Assembly: GCF_041380015.1 (NCBI RefSeq) | Contig: NZ_CP159978.1 | Length of the DNA: 64,000 nt | Source: Buchananella felis | GTDB taxonomy: Bacteria; Actinomycetota; Actinomycetes; Actinomycetales; Actinomycetaceae | Strand: one strand, 5' to 3' | In this document: one piece after another, positions 18,412 through 27,925 of the stretch | Layout of the letters: the number at the start of each line of letters is the position of its first letter | How positions within the stretch are numbered: the stretch's first letter is position 1 | Made by a program: the position numbers and the translations under genes | Notes under the pieces: model-generated | What the model was told of the DNA's origin: nothing | The model's database searches: none | Seen by the model: the letters and a program-made list of their open reading frames with translations, nothing else

Positions 18412-19692
18412 ATGAGTGAAACCGCCCCAAATGCCTACTCCACACCTGCGCAGCTGCCGCGTCGCGTGGAAAGCGAGGTGGGGCAACTGCGTGAGGTCAT
18501 CCTGCACCGGCCCGGCCTGGAGATGACCCGCCTCACCCCGTCCAACAAGGACGACCTGCTTTTTGACGACATCCTGTGGTTGGAGCGCGCCCAGGAGGAG
18601 CACGACCGCTTTGCCCAGGTCCTGAGGGACAACGGTGCGCACGTTCTATATATGGCAGACCTGTTGCGCGAGTCCCTCGCCGTGGCAGAGGCGCGCGAGA
18701 TGGTCATCAACCGGACCTTCGACGAGTACACGTACGGCCCCATGGCCTACGAGCCGCTGCGCGACCTGGCGCGCTCCATGGACCTGGCCGAGCTCACCCA
18801 GCTGCTCATCGCCGGCATCACCAAGCGCGAGATCCTGGAACGCATCGACGAGCCGCGCTCGGCCTCCTTCCGGCTGTGGCACATCGACGACTTCGTGCTG
18901 GCCCCCCTGCCGAACCACTACTTCACCCGCGACACCTCCACCTGGGCCTACGGCGGCGTCTCCATCTCTTCCATGCGCAAGGTGGCCCGCTGGCGCGAGA
19001 CCCTGCACTACGAGGCCATCTACCGCTACCACCCCGACTTCGCCGACGCCGTCACCCCCGTGTGGACCGAAGAATCCGAGCACGGCACTGCGGCGATTGA
19101 GGGCGGGGACGTGCACGTGGTAGGAGGTGGCGCCCTGATCGTGGGATTGAGCGAGCGCACCACCCCGCAGGGCATGGAGCGTTTTGCCCAGCGCGTTTTC
19201 GAGAGCGGGCGGGCGGACCGGATCGTGGCCCTGGCCATGCCACACGCCCGCGCCTACATGCACCTGGACACCGTCATGACGATGATCGACCAGCGCACCT
19301 GGACCAAGTTCGCCGGCCTGGGCATGCTGCCCAGCTTCACCCTCACCCCCGCCGGGGCGGGCAATGGCTCCTCCGGCAGCGGCCTGCACATCGTCTCCCA
19401 CGAGGCCGAGCGCATGCACCACGTCATCGCCGACACCCTGGGAGTGGACGGGCTGCGCATTTTGACCACCCCGCAGGACGGTCTGGCCGCCGAGCGCGAG
19501 CAGTGGGACGACGCCTGCAACCTCCTGGCCCTGGCCCCCGGCGTGGTGGTGGCCTACGAGCGCAACACCGCCACCAACAAGTACCTGGCCGACAACGGCG
19601 TCGAGGTCATCGCCATCCCCGGCAACGAGCTGGGGCGCGGCCGAGGTGGCGCCCACTGCATGAGCTGCCCCACCCGCCGCGACCCGGCCTGA
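18412..19692 (+). CDS. arcA: Arginine deiminase
   Basis: Hydrolyses arginine to citrulline and ammonia, the first step of the arginine deiminase pathway, which yields ATP and raises pH. 426 residues, the usual length. The start at ATG 18412 (MSETAPNAYSTPAQ) fits the family N-terminus (ESEVGQLREVILHRPG). Active-site motifs are present: FTRDTST, EGGDVHV, HLDTVMTMID, and the Cys nucleophile in GGAHCMSCP near the C-terminus. The carbamoyltransferase that uses citrulline (arcB) lies about 24 kb away on the same strand. No carbamate kinase or arginine/ornithine antiporter is visible in the window. Confidence 0.97.
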   Translation: MSETAPNAYSTPAQLPRRVESEVGQLREVILHRPGLEMTRLTPSNKDDLLFDDILWLERAQEEHDRFAQVLRDNGAHVLYMADLLRESLAVAEAREMVINRTFDEYTYGPMAYEPLRDLARSMDLAELTQLLIAGITKREILERIDEPRSASFRLWHIDDFVLAPLPNHYFTRDTSTWAYGGVSISSMRKVARWRETLHYEAIYRYHPDFADAVTPVWTEESEHGTAAIEGGDVHVVGGGALIVGLSERTTPQGMERFAQRVFESGRADRIVALAMPHARAYMHLDTVMTMIDQRTWTKFAGLGMLPSFTLTPAGAGNGSSGSGLHIVSHEAERMHHVIADTLGVDGLRILTTPQDGLAAEREQWDDACNLLALAPGVVVAYERNTATNKYLADNGVEVIAIPGNELGRGRGGAHCMSCPTRRDPA

Positions 19693-19737
19693 CCTGACCC
19701 GGCCTGACCTGGCCTGGCCTGACCTGGCCTGACCCGC
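19688..19737. repeat. Pentamer array (CCTGA/CCTGG) at the end of arcA
   Basis: Ten pentamers in a row, mostly CCTGA or CCTGG with two CCCGG/CCCGC variants. The array starts in the last sense codon of arcA; the first CCTGA contains the TGA stop. Changes in copy number would not alter the protein, because the first unit always ends it. Confidence 0.75.
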
Positions 19738-20031
19738 GCTCCGGCCGCGCCTCGTCAGCGGCGGGCGTGTTTGGTGGTCTTGGTTGGACGACGTTGCCCC
19801 CGGCGCCGATTCCGGTAGCGGCGGGCGGCGGGGCGATGGAGCCGGGCGCAGCGGCGCGGTGGGGAAGGTGCGCGCGGCGGTGTGGTGGCGCGGAGGGAAA
19901 GGTGCGCGCGGCGAGTGCCGCGCGGCCGGCGGCTTCGCTTTCCCACAGGGCAACCGGCGGGAGGCAGCCAAAGCCCGGCCCTGCGCGTAACCTCTTTACG
20001 ACATTGGTGCGCCGGCAGTGAGAGGGGAGCG
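19693..20031. other. Intergenic region between arcA and the LRV-like membrane protein
   Basis: 339 bp with no supportable gene. It holds the pentamer array at its left end. The only other clear site is AGAGGGGAG at 20021-20029, which serves as ribosome binding site for the next gene. No promoter could be called. Confidence 0.6.
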
Positions 20032-21147
20032 ATGCGCAAGGAACCCGACGCAGCGAAGCCCGCAGGCGCCGGGCCAGGTGCCGGCGACGGGGCCGGGACG
20101 AGGGCCACCGACAGGGCCAGCCAGGGGCAGAGTGCCGGGGCCGGCCAGCAGGGGCAGACTCCCCCCGGCTTCCCGCCCATCTCGGAGGAGCTCATCAACC
20201 TGCTGCTGGGCGCGTGCGGGCAGGAGGAGCGGGAAAAGCCCTCCAACCCCTTCCTTGCCGCCGGTCAAGGCGCGGTCTGTCCCGAGAGCCAGGCGCAGAT
20301 GTCCGCCGCCCAGTTGGCCGAGCTGGCCGGCGTCTACCCGCAGCTGCGCCGCCGTATCCTGTCCCACCCCAACTGCAGCGAGCGGGTGCGCCAGTGGATT
20401 CAGCGTGAGGACCCCGTGGCCTACCAGACCTGGGTGAAGGAAACCCTGGCCGAGCAGGCCCGCGAGCAGGCTGAGCAGGCGCGCCAGTTCCAGCGCGACC
20501 GGGAAAACCAGGCCGCCACTGCGGCCAAACGGGCCGCACTGCTGGCCCAGAAGAAGCGTGACATCACCCGGGCGCGCGTGCGCAAGCGCGTGCTCAAGCC
20601 CGTCGCCATCGCGCTGGGCGTCCTCGCCGCCCTGGCATTGGCCGTCTACGTCACCTACCTGGTGGCGCTGGAGAAGTCCGCGCCGCAACCGGTACTGGAC
20701 GCCGCGCCAGCGGTGAGCGCGCAGCCCACAGCGTCCCCGACCCCGACCCCGAGCCGCGACGAGGACGACTGGGCCCGCCCGGTGGACTTCAACGCCTCCC
20801 AGCAGGGACTCGTCTCATCCCCGGACGGGAAGGTGATCTGCCACCTGCAGGACCTCCAGGCCGGGTGCAGCATGGCGGAGAGGTCCTTCGCCGCAGCCGG
20901 GCTGCAGGACTGCGCCCAGTCCGTCTTCTCCCTGGCCGTGGACCCCACCGGCACGAACCTGGCCTGTGGGCAGGACTTCCGCCCCGCCGAGGGTACCTAC
21001 GTCTACGTGCTGCAGCCCGGAGAGCAGGTCTACTGGGGCGAGTTTGCCTGCACCTATCTGGACGAGTCCGTCTCCTGCTGGAATCAGCGCACCGGCGTGG
21101 GCTTTGAGCTCTCCGAGCAGAAATACTCCCTCGGCGAGGGGCGCTAA
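20032..21147 (+). CDS. Single-pass membrane protein with LRV-like segment
   Basis: 371 residues, function unknown. Layout: a Gly/Ala/Gln-rich N-terminal tail (1-45), a short helical region, then AELAGVYPQLRRRILSHPNC, which resembles the leucine-rich-repeat-variant (LRV) segments found in many actinobacterial signalling proteins. A basic Gln/Arg-rich helix follows (QAREQAEQARQFQRDRENQA). One membrane helix lies near 185-210 (VAIALGVLAALALAVYVTYL). The Thr/Pro-rich extracellular linker leads to a domain of about 120 residues with six Cys that could form disulphides. The start was chosen at ATG 20032 for its strong AGAGGGGAG site. It precedes the GTPase gene set but is separated from it by 490 bp. 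Confidence 0.8.
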   Translation: MRKEPDAAKPAGAGPGAGDGAGTRATDRASQGQSAGAGQQGQTPPGFPPISEELINLLLGACGQEEREKPSNPFLAAGQGAVCPESQAQMSAAQLAELAGVYPQLRRRILSHPNCSERVRQWIQREDPVAYQTWVKETLAEQAREQAEQARQFQRDRENQAATAAKRAALLAQKKRDITRARVRKRVLKPVAIALGVLAALALAVYVTYLVALEKSAPQPVLDAAPAVSAQPTASPTPTPSRDEDDWARPVDFNASQQGLVSSPDGKVICHLQDLQAGCSMAERSFAAAGLQDCAQSVFSLAVDPTGTNLACGQDFRPAEGTYVYVLQPGEQVYWGEFACTYLDESVSCWNQRTGVGFELSEQKYSLGEGR

Positions 21148-21233
21148 AGGGAAACTCCCAACGCTGGGTGCGGGCCGTCGACGAGGTGATCGGCGGGCCC
21201 AGGGAGAGGGAGGCTCCCCGCGCCGGAGCTCAG

Positions 21234-21374
21234 CTCGACGTTCGGGGCTTCGACTCGACGTTTAGGGCTTCGACTCGACGATTTGCCCCAGGCTAACGTC
21301 GAGATTGGGCTGCGAACGTCGAGATTGAACTGCGAACGTCGAGATTGGGGCGGCAACGTCGGGTTGAAGCGCCA
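21234..21374. repeat. 20-bp-period inverted-arm repeat (locus 2)
   Basis: Left arm: CTCGACG at 21234, 21254 and 21274. Right arm: AACGTCG at 21295, 21315, 21335 and 21355, the last copy degenerate (GTCGGG). CTCGACGTT is the reverse complement of AACGTCGAG, so two arms of 20-bp units face each other around about 21288. The spacing within each arm is exact. Transcribed, the two arms could pair as a long hairpin. It lies between the membrane protein gene and the next plus-strand gene. Confidence 0.92.
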
Positions 21375-21410
21375 GGCCCCGGCGCGCGGGAAACCCACAA
21401 TTCGAAAGCG

Positions 21411-21439
21411 CCACTAAACGCGCGAGGCGGATTTAGTGG
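21411..21439. terminator. Hairpin upstream of the large Ala/Pro-rich gene
   Basis: CCACTAAA (21411-21418) and TTTAGTGG (21432-21439) are perfect 8-bp complements with a 13-base loop. No U tract follows, so it may be a weak terminator of the preceding gene or an unrelated structure. Confidence 0.35.
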
Positions 21440-21638
21440 GGTGGCGGGTGGAACGTCGGCCAAAATGCCCCTGCGAATGGCGGGGCGAGTGTAGGTTTCC
21501 CACCGGCAGAAGGGGAGAAGTAAGCTGTCCCAATGTGGAGCTTGCCCAGCCAGGGCGGCGAACGCGTTTGGCCCGCAGGTCCCAGCCGCGCGGAAGGGAA
21601 TCGGGCACCGGCCGTTCGTTCCGTGAGGAGATGACCCG

Positions 21639-24600
21639 ATGAATCGATTGAATTGGCAGCGGTACCAGATCGCGATCATCGCTTGGTTTGAGGCGCAGCC
21701 AATTGAACTGCAGGCCGCCTTCCCGATGAATAGGTGGCGCAGCCTATTTCGCCTCGGCTCCAAGGGCCGCGAAATACCCTTCTTCGACGCCGAGGAAATG
21801 CTCCACTCGATGCTCGACGACGACCATCACCTGCGCACGAGCCTGGTCGAGCCGCTGTGTGCCCACCTGAACGCCGCCTTCGGGCACAACCCCCCGGCGG
21901 TGCCGGCGCAGGGGGCGTCCCCGCAGGGTGGGGGAGCGGGGCAAGGCGTCGGCGGCGGTGAGGGGGCAGCCGGAACGGGCGACGCGGGCGGCCCGGTAGA
22001 TGAGGGAACGGACGACGCTGCCGGCGTGGTGTTCCCCGGGTACGCGCCCGGTGGCGGGGCGGCCTTCGGTCCAAATCCGCTGGCCATGCTCTCCCCCTAC
22101 GACATGCCCTGGGTGGACGACGCGCCGGCAGAGGTCGGCGGCGCGGACGCCCCTGCCGAGGCCGAGCAGCATGCCGGCACGCAAGAGCCGACGGCAGTGC
22201 CGTCAGGACCGGTGGTTCCGGTTGAAGCGGGCGAGCCCGGTGAGCCTGGCCAGCGTGATGAGGCGGTGGTCCCGGTTGAAGCGGGCGAGCTCGGTGAGCC
22301 TGGCCAGCGTGATGAGGCGGTGGTTCCGGTTGAAGCGGGCGAGCCCGGTGAGCCTGGCCAGCCCGGTGAGGCGGTGGAGCCCGCCGGTCAGGTCGCGGCG
22401 CCGCACAGCGAGATCGCCCAGGCCACCGAGGCCGAGTATCCGGCGGCAGAGCCGGCAGAGCCGTTCGTGACGGTGGCTGGTGAGGCCGTCGAGGTGGACG
22501 CGGTGACGGTGGCTGGTGAGGCCGTCGAGGTGGACGCCGTGGCGGTGGTCGGCGGCGCGGACGCTCCCGTCGAGACGGTCGAACCCACGGTGACCGAGCC
22601 CGTGGAGCCGGAGCCAGTCGAGCCCACGGTGGCGGAGCCCACTGAACCTGCGGAGGCCGAGCCCGTCGAGCCGGCGGAGCCAACGTCGGTTGAGTCCAGG
22701 GTTGCGTCGGAGACGCAGGCGGCCCCGGACCCGGCGGCCCACCCCGCTCCCGTCGCGCTCGCGGGCCCACGGCTGCCGCTTGAGGACACCGTGGAGATGG
22801 AACTGGACTCGGGAGGCAACCTGGTTGCGGCCGGAGCCTCGACCGCCCAGGTGAGCCCGGAGCGCGGCACTGCCCCCGCAGCCGCCGGGTCGGATAACCC
22901 CGCAGCCGCCGGCCCTGAAACCGCCGCAGCCGCCGGCCCGGACGCCCCCGCCACCGCCGCCCACCCCGCGCCCGCCGCGCCGCGCCTGGACCCGACCCAG
23001 GAGGCGGCCATCGCCGCCGCCACGGGGCAGGGCACCGCCGGCCCTGCCCTGCGCGCCGCAACACCCGCCCCCGCGCCCGGGCGCGGCGAGGACGGCCAGG
23101 AGTGGAACTTCCCGGAGTACGACTTCTCCCGCCCCGACCTGGAGCCGCTGGTCTCGGTGCGATCGGAACGCACCCGGGAGGGCCTGCGTTACACGTGGCG
23201 GGACGCCGGCGACGGCGAGGTCTACCGGGTGGTGGTGGAGACCGGCGGCTTCTCCACCGACGTGGAGCTGGGGCGCACCGTGTGCTGGACCAAGCGCTCC
23301 CACGCGATCGACCCGCAGCCTGCGGACTCGCCCTGCCGGTTCATCACCGTGTGGGGCTACGAGGACTTGGGTGACGGAGAACTGGGCCAGTGCAGGCGGG
23401 TGGCCGCCGGCGTGAACATTGCCCAGGTGGAGAACCTGCGAGTGGAGGTGGCCGGCCCCTCCGTGCGCGCCCAGTGGGAGGTGCCTGGCGCCCCGGTGGG
23501 CTCCCAGACGGACACCGAGGTGGTGGTGGCCCGCCTGCCCGGAGACGCCAACGTGGGGATGGAGGTTCAGACCGAGTCCTGGCTCAACCACACGCTGGCC
23601 TCCAACATGTACAACTGCCTGGACGGGATCGACGACTCCACCGGCACCCCCGGCCAGCGCTACGTCTACCTGGCGGCGGTAAAGGTGCGCGTGGGCAACC
23701 GCTTCGAGATGGGCCGTCCGGTGGTGTTCCGCGCCGACCTGCAGCAGGCGCCCCTGGCCAAGCCGCAGCACTTCAGCGTGAACGCGGACGTCTCTGCCGG
23801 CGGCAACGTCTGCACCCTCACCTGGCAGGCCGTGCCGGGCACCCGGGTGCGGGTGTTTCGCACCACCCGCAGCCCCCACAGCGCTGCGGCGGAGCAGCCC
23901 ACCGTGGGGGTGGAGCAGCTGGTGGACGCCGGCCTGCGCCCCGAGGACGAACTGCACGGCACCCCCACCCCCTGCCCGGGGCAGGAGGGGCGCGGCCTGG
24001 TGCAGCTGACGGGCGTCGAATGGCCCGACGGCGCCGAGTACGACCGCCTCTACTTCACCCCGGTGGCGACCCGCGATGGCCTGGCCAGCGTGGGGCGCAC
24101 CCAGGTGCTGGTGCGCTCCGGCGAGATCGCGGACGTGCGCTTGGTGCAGCGACTCGACTGGCAGCTGCTCACCTTCGCCTGGCCCGGCGAGGCCGCCTCC
24201 GTTCAGCTGCGCCGCACCGGCGGTAACGGCCCGGTGCCGGTGGAGGGCGCCCAGTGCGCCCCGGCGGACCTGACCTGCACGCGGCAGGATTACAGCCGCC
24301 AGGGCGGATTCGTCATCAGCGGCGGCGGGGACACCTGGGGCAGCCAGGTCCAGCTCAACGCGGTCAGCTACTACGACGGCCAGCCGATCTACGGCCGCCC
24401 CGCGCTGGTGGACCTGGATCCGCTCTACCGCTTCGAGTACAGCATCGAGTGGCCCAGCGCGGCGCGGGCGGTATTCAAGCTGCTCGGCAAGTCCAAGAAC
24501 CTGGTGCGCGTCACCGTCAGGGCGGCAGCCGGCACGCCCTGCCCGCCCGAGCTGCTGCCGCACCTCATGCTGGTGCACAACCCCCAATACCTGCCGCTGC

Positions 24601-24866
24601 ACTGGCGCGACGGCACCCCCGTGGCGGTCAGCCCCAGCCCGGACGGACGCGAGCAGGCCCCGCAGGTCACCGCCTTCCCCGCCCCCGGTGGCGAGGTGGA
24701 CGTGTACTTCCCCGCCGACGACCTGCAGGGCGGTTACGTGCGGCTCATGGTGTGCGCCGAACCGGAGGCGGTGCACGGCCGCGCCAACACGGCGGCCTGG
24801 GCGTACGCCGCAGAGCGCTACGCCCTGACGGACCCCGACGCCGAGAGCCTGCAGGTGGAGCGCTGA
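21639..24866 (+). CDS. Large Ala/Pro/Glu-rich protein with beta-rich C-terminal half
   Basis: 1075 residues, no signal peptide or membrane helix, function unknown. Residues 1-85 are an ordered-looking N-terminal region (RYQIAIIAWFEAQPIELQAA). About 86-480 is low-complexity, rich in Ala, Pro, Glu and Val, with an 18-residue unit repeated three times. From about 486 to the end are several beta-strand-rich units resembling divergent Fn3 modules (LRYTWRDAGDGEVYRVVVET; CTLTWQAVPGTRVRVFRTTR). The ATG at 21639 follows GAGGAG. The next gene starts 2 bp after its stop, so the two are surely cotranscribed with the GTPase-associated protein. A role as a scaffold or effector for that GTPase is inferred only from position. 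Confidence 0.8.
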   Translation: MNRLNWQRYQIAIIAWFEAQPIELQAAFPMNRWRSLFRLGSKGREIPFFDAEEMLHSMLDDDHHLRTSLVEPLCAHLNAAFGHNPPAVPAQGASPQGGGAGQGVGGGEGAAGTGDAGGPVDEGTDDAAGVVFPGYAPGGGAAFGPNPLAMLSPYDMPWVDDAPAEVGGADAPAEAEQHAGTQEPTAVPSGPVVPVEAGEPGEPGQRDEAVVPVEAGELGEPGQRDEAVVPVEAGEPGEPGQPGEAVEPAGQVAAPHSEIAQATEAEYPAAEPAEPFVTVAGEAVEVDAVTVAGEAVEVDAVAVVGGADAPVETVEPTVTEPVEPEPVEPTVAEPTEPAEAEPVEPAEPTSVESRVASETQAAPDPAAHPAPVALAGPRLPLEDTVEMELDSGGNLVAAGASTAQVSPERGTAPAAAGSDNPAAAGPETAAAAGPDAPATAAHPAPAAPRLDPTQEAAIAAATGQGTAGPALRAATPAPAPGRGEDGQEWNFPEYDFSRPDLEPLVSVRSERTREGLRYTWRDAGDGEVYRVVVETGGFSTDVELGRTVCWTKRSHAIDPQPADSPCRFITVWGYEDLGDGELGQCRRVAAGVNIAQVENLRVEVAGPSVRAQWEVPGAPVGSQTDTEVVVARLPGDANVGMEVQTESWLNHTLASNMYNCLDGIDDSTGTPGQRYVYLAAVKVRVGNRFEMGRPVVFRADLQQAPLAKPQHFSVNADVSAGGNVCTLTWQAVPGTRVRVFRTTRSPHSAAAEQPTVGVEQLVDAGLRPEDELHGTPTPCPGQEGRGLVQLTGVEWPDGAEYDRLYFTPVATRDGLASVGRTQVLVRSGEIADVRLVQRLDWQLLTFAWPGEAASVQLRRTGGNGPVPVEGAQCAPADLTCTRQDYSRQGGFVISGGGDTWGSQVQLNAVSYYDGQPIYGRPALVDLDPLYRFEYSIEWPSAARAVFKLLGKSKNLVRVTVRAAAGTPCPPELLPHLMLVHNPQYLPLHWRDGTPVAVSPSPDGREQAPQVTAFPAPGGEVDVYFPADDLQGGYVRLMVCAEPEAVHGRANTAAWAYAAERYALTDPDAESLQVER
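22212..22373 (+). repeat. Three 54-bp tandem repeats inside the Ala/Pro-rich gene
   Basis: Units at 22212-22265, 22266-22319 and 22320-22373 encode VVPVEAGEPGEPGQRDEA with small changes. A 36-bp repeat (VTVAGEAVEVDA, twice) follows at about 22468-22539. Both keep the reading frame, so copy-number change would only lengthen or shorten the linker. Confidence 0.85.
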
Positions 24867-24868
24867 GC

Positions 24869-27800
24869 ATGTACCAACTGACCTACGCCTCCCTGGACCA
24901 CGAGGTGGCCGGCGTGCGCCACTCCGGCTGGCACGTGATCGAAAAGAGCGCGGAGATGCCGCCGCAGGTGGAGGAGCTGCTGGTGGGCCTGATCCGCTCC
25001 CAGATGGAGCCGCTCAACCCGCTGCCGGGTTTCCCCACCACCGAGCAGCTGGCCAAGGCGGAGATCCGCTTCTACCAGTTCGCCACCGCCGCCGGCACCG
25101 TGCTGATCCACACCGCCGAATCCGGCTACGACTCCCTGGGCCGGCCCAGCACCTTCACCCACGCGATCCTGCTGGACGAGGCCGAGACCGGCGCCCCGCT
25201 GGGGGTGGCCGCCCCCGAACTGGGGCGCGTGGCGGCCCAGAGCCTCCAACTGGCCGCCGCTCCGGGCGGGTGGGCAGGCGCGGCGGTCGGTGGGACGTCG
25301 GCGGCCGCAGTGAAACCAACCGAGGCGCCGGCCCTTGCGCACTGGCGCTCGATTAACGCGTGGCGCGCCCCCTTCTGGCGCCGACCCTTCGGGGCCGACG
25401 CTGCCCGCGCCACCGCCCTGCCCAACGAGGCCGAAGTGCGTGCCACCCCCGAGGTGGGGCGCGCCTACGCCCAGCGCTGGCTGGCCCACCCCAGCCGCAT
25501 GCAGATGACCGCCAGCATCGCCGCCGCCCTGGACCAGGAACGCCAGCTGGCAGGTGCGGGCAAGGAGCGGCGCACCGTCGTGGTGGGCGTGGAAAGCTGC
25601 GACGAGGCCGCCGGTTGGCTGTGCGCGCTGGCCTACCTGGCCACCCCGGCCGCCTCCCGGGCGATCAACTACTCCTCCTGGGAGCGCGCCCGCTCTTCCA
25701 GCCAGGCCGAGGGGCTGCGCAAGTCCGGCCTCGACCTGGCCTTCGTGCCCAGGGCGGACCTGCCCACCGCCCAGGCCAGCCCCGCCGTGGTGGCGATAGA
25801 CGCCCACGTCCTCACCAGCGCCGCCCAGGGGCAGCCCGGCGCCGCCCATGCGCAGGGCGGCACGGGGACGCAGGGTGGCACGGGGACGCAGAGCAGTGCG
25901 GGAACGCAGGGCGCCGCGGGAACGCAGAGTGGCGCGGGCACGCAGGGCAGTGCGGGAACGCAGGGCGGCGCGGGCAGCACCACGACCGCGGGCGAGGCGG
26001 GCGAGGCGGGCGGGAGCTGGGGCGCGCTCATCGCGGCGGCCCTGAACGCCCCCGCCCCGCAGCTGCCGGGCGCGGTCCAGCGGGTGCTAGACGCCGTGCA
26101 CGCGGTGGAAAAGGTGGGCGCGGGCTGCCTGGCCGAGCCGCTGGGCTGGGCGCTCGCGGTGGCGGAGGCCGGCTCTCCCGGTACCGTGGCCCAGGAAAGT
26201 GGCGGCCTGGCGGCCACCATCGACGCGCTGCTGCTGCGCAGCCCGGCGCAGATGCTGGAAAACGAGGCGGTGCGCGCCCTGCTCGCCGCGCGCTTCTCCG
26301 GCGCCCAGACCAGGGACGCCACCCACTGGAACCGCGTGCTGCAGGCCACCGGCCCGGTGGAACTGACCCCCATCACCGCCGCCGCAGTAACCAGCTACCT
26401 GCGCGCAGTAGTGGCCGGGGCGGGGGTGGAGCAGGCGCTGGCCCAGCCCAGCGGCGTGCGAGCCCACCTGGGCGCGCAGTGGGCCGCGCTGCCGCCCAGT
26501 CAGGCCGAGGTCGACCGGCTCCTGCCGCAGGCAGCCAAGCAGCTCCAGCAGAAGCTGGTAGCCGGTGGGTTGCCCGCAAACCTGGCCCAGACGGTGGCCG
26601 GCCTGCGTGCCGTGGACTGGCTCGCCGTGGAAGGCTGCCTGCTGCCGCACCATCCGCGCGTGGCCGGCGTGCTGAACACGGCGGTGCGCGCCCTGAAGGA
26701 CCCGCAGGACGGGCAGAACGTGATCACCCACCTGGACGGTCTGAGCACCCCGGTGGCGGCGGCCCTGGCGGCCAGCCTGTCCAACGCGCTCGCGGCGGTG
26801 GACAAGCCGCAGTTCCCGCAGCTCCAGCCCGCAGTGGTGGAGTGGCTGCGCGCCGCCCAGCCCACCCTGACCGCGCCCCTGCGCCTGGAACTGGCAGCGC
26901 TGGACTGCGTGGCCTCCCAGCAGCCGAGCGCCAGGGTGGAGATCCTGGGGCTGCTCAAGCGCGCCCCGCAGGGCTGGTCCCTCAGCCGCGAGCTGGACCT
27001 GGCCATTGCTGCCTCGCTCAGCCCCGCCGAGCTCACCACGCCGCAGGAGTGGCGGGTGGAGGCCGGGCCGTCCACGGCCCTCGCGGCCGCCTGGAACCGA
27101 CCCGTCGGGGCGGCGCAGGACTGGTTCGAGGCCATAGAGAACGCCGCCGCCCACACCCTGCTGCCCGAGCCGCGCGTGCAGGGCCTGCTCCAGTTGCGCG
27201 CGGCGCTGCGAGAGATCGAGCGCGACCCGATCCGGCTGTGCCCCTGCGAGGGAGGGTTGCAGCTGGCGGCCTTCATCATCAACCAGACCGTGGAGCTGGC
27301 CAACGCCACCCCAGACAAGGAGGAGGCGATCCACGCGCACATGGCCGCTGGCGTGGAGGAGGCGGTGCGCCTCTACTTGTTCCAGGCCTACGCCACCTGG
27401 CAGGACCAGAGCCCCCTCTACCTGCCCGGGGACGACTACGCGCGCCGCGTGCTCGCCGCGCTGCTGGCGGAAAAGCGCCTGCACCCGACCCCCGCCACCG
27501 GCGCGCCCGCGCCCGAGGGCAGCCCCCCGATTGGGGCCATGCGGGCCAACTCGCTGGTCCCCGCAGCGGTGGCCGCCACTGTGCTTTTCGAGGCCCCGGC
27601 GCGAAACAGCAAGTTCGCCGGCACCGGGGCGGAGGAGTGGCTGGCGCTCCCGCTGGCGGAGGTGGGCGCGTTCGACCTGCGCTCGGCCGTGCGGCAGGAC
27701 CACCGCTTCGCAGCCGCCGCCAGCGAGGCGGTGGACGCCACCCTGCGCCAGTGCCTGCCCATGTGCGAGGAGAACGAGGTCGACTGGCTGGCCGTGCAGG

Positions 27801-27925
27801 CCAAGACCATCGCGGCCGGGGCCGGCGGGCTCTCAGTTGACCTGGATGCCCGCGTGGACAAGACCATCACCGCCCTGCGCAACGGGCCGGCCCGCAAACT
27901 GTTCCGATTCCTGGGGAGGGGATGA
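24869..27925 (+). CDS. GTPase-associated protein 1 (GAP1)-like protein
   Basis: 1018 residues from ATG 24869, 2 bp after the preceding stop; a longer frame only adds an unlikely N-terminus read from within the upstream gene. The first 150 residues (MYQLTYASLDHEVAGVRHSG, later FYQFATAAGTVLIHT and RPSTFTHAILLD) match the GAP1-N2 type of domain. That family is found beside TRAFAC GTPases, as here. A Gly/Thr/Gln repeat lies at residues 331-370. The remaining 600 residues are helical, Ala/Leu-rich, and not assigned. Predicted cytoplasmic. Its likely job is to act with the downstream GTPase as adaptor or regulator. The family is inferred from sequence pattern and neighbourhood, not from a profile search. 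Confidence 0.82.
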   Translation: MYQLTYASLDHEVAGVRHSGWHVIEKSAEMPPQVEELLVGLIRSQMEPLNPLPGFPTTEQLAKAEIRFYQFATAAGTVLIHTAESGYDSLGRPSTFTHAILLDEAETGAPLGVAAPELGRVAAQSLQLAAAPGGWAGAAVGGTSAAAVKPTEAPALAHWRSINAWRAPFWRRPFGADAARATALPNEAEVRATPEVGRAYAQRWLAHPSRMQMTASIAAALDQERQLAGAGKERRTVVVGVESCDEAAGWLCALAYLATPAASRAINYSSWERARSSSQAEGLRKSGLDLAFVPRADLPTAQASPAVVAIDAHVLTSAAQGQPGAAHAQGGTGTQGGTGTQSSAGTQGAAGTQSGAGTQGSAGTQGGAGSTTTAGEAGEAGGSWGALIAAALNAPAPQLPGAVQRVLDAVHAVEKVGAGCLAEPLGWALAVAEAGSPGTVAQESGGLAATIDALLLRSPAQMLENEAVRALLAARFSGAQTRDATHWNRVLQATGPVELTPITAAAVTSYLRAVVAGAGVEQALAQPSGVRAHLGAQWAALPPSQAEVDRLLPQAAKQLQQKLVAGGLPANLAQTVAGLRAVDWLAVEGCLLPHHPRVAGVLNTAVRALKDPQDGQNVITHLDGLSTPVAAALAASLSNALAAVDKPQFPQLQPAVVEWLRAAQPTLTAPLRLELAALDCVASQQPSARVEILGLLKRAPQGWSLSRELDLAIAASLSPAELTTPQEWRVEAGPSTALAAAWNRPVGAAQDWFEAIENAAAHTLLPEPRVQGLLQLRAALREIERDPIRLCPCEGGLQLAAFIINQTVELANATPDKEEAIHAHMAAGVEEAVRLYLFQAYATWQDQSPLYLPGDDYARRVLAALLAEKRLHPTPATGAPAPEGSPPIGAMRANSLVPAAVAATVLFEAPARNSKFAGTGAEEWLALPLAEVGAFDLRSAVRQDHRFAAAASEAVDATLRQCLPMCEENEVDWLAVQAKTIAAGAGGLSVDLDARVDKTITALRNGPARKLFRFLGRG
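25859..25978 (+). repeat. 18-bp tandem repeats in the GAP1-like gene
   Basis: Six full 18-bp units and a partial seventh encode GTGTQG, GTGTQS, SAGTQG, AAGTQS, GAGTQG, SAGTQG and GAGS. The reading frame is kept. It forms a flexible linker between the N-terminal GAP1-type region and the helical body. Confidence 0.88.

Noticed and set aside
18646..19971. 441-codon minus-strand frame overlapping arcA
   Set aside because: Antisense to an intact arginine deiminase gene; composition is typical of a shadow frame.
22203..24776. 857-codon minus-strand frame opposite the Ala/Pro-rich gene
   Set aside because: His/Gly/Arg-rich shadow with no domain; the plus-strand gene has a good ribosome binding site and is coupled to the next gene.
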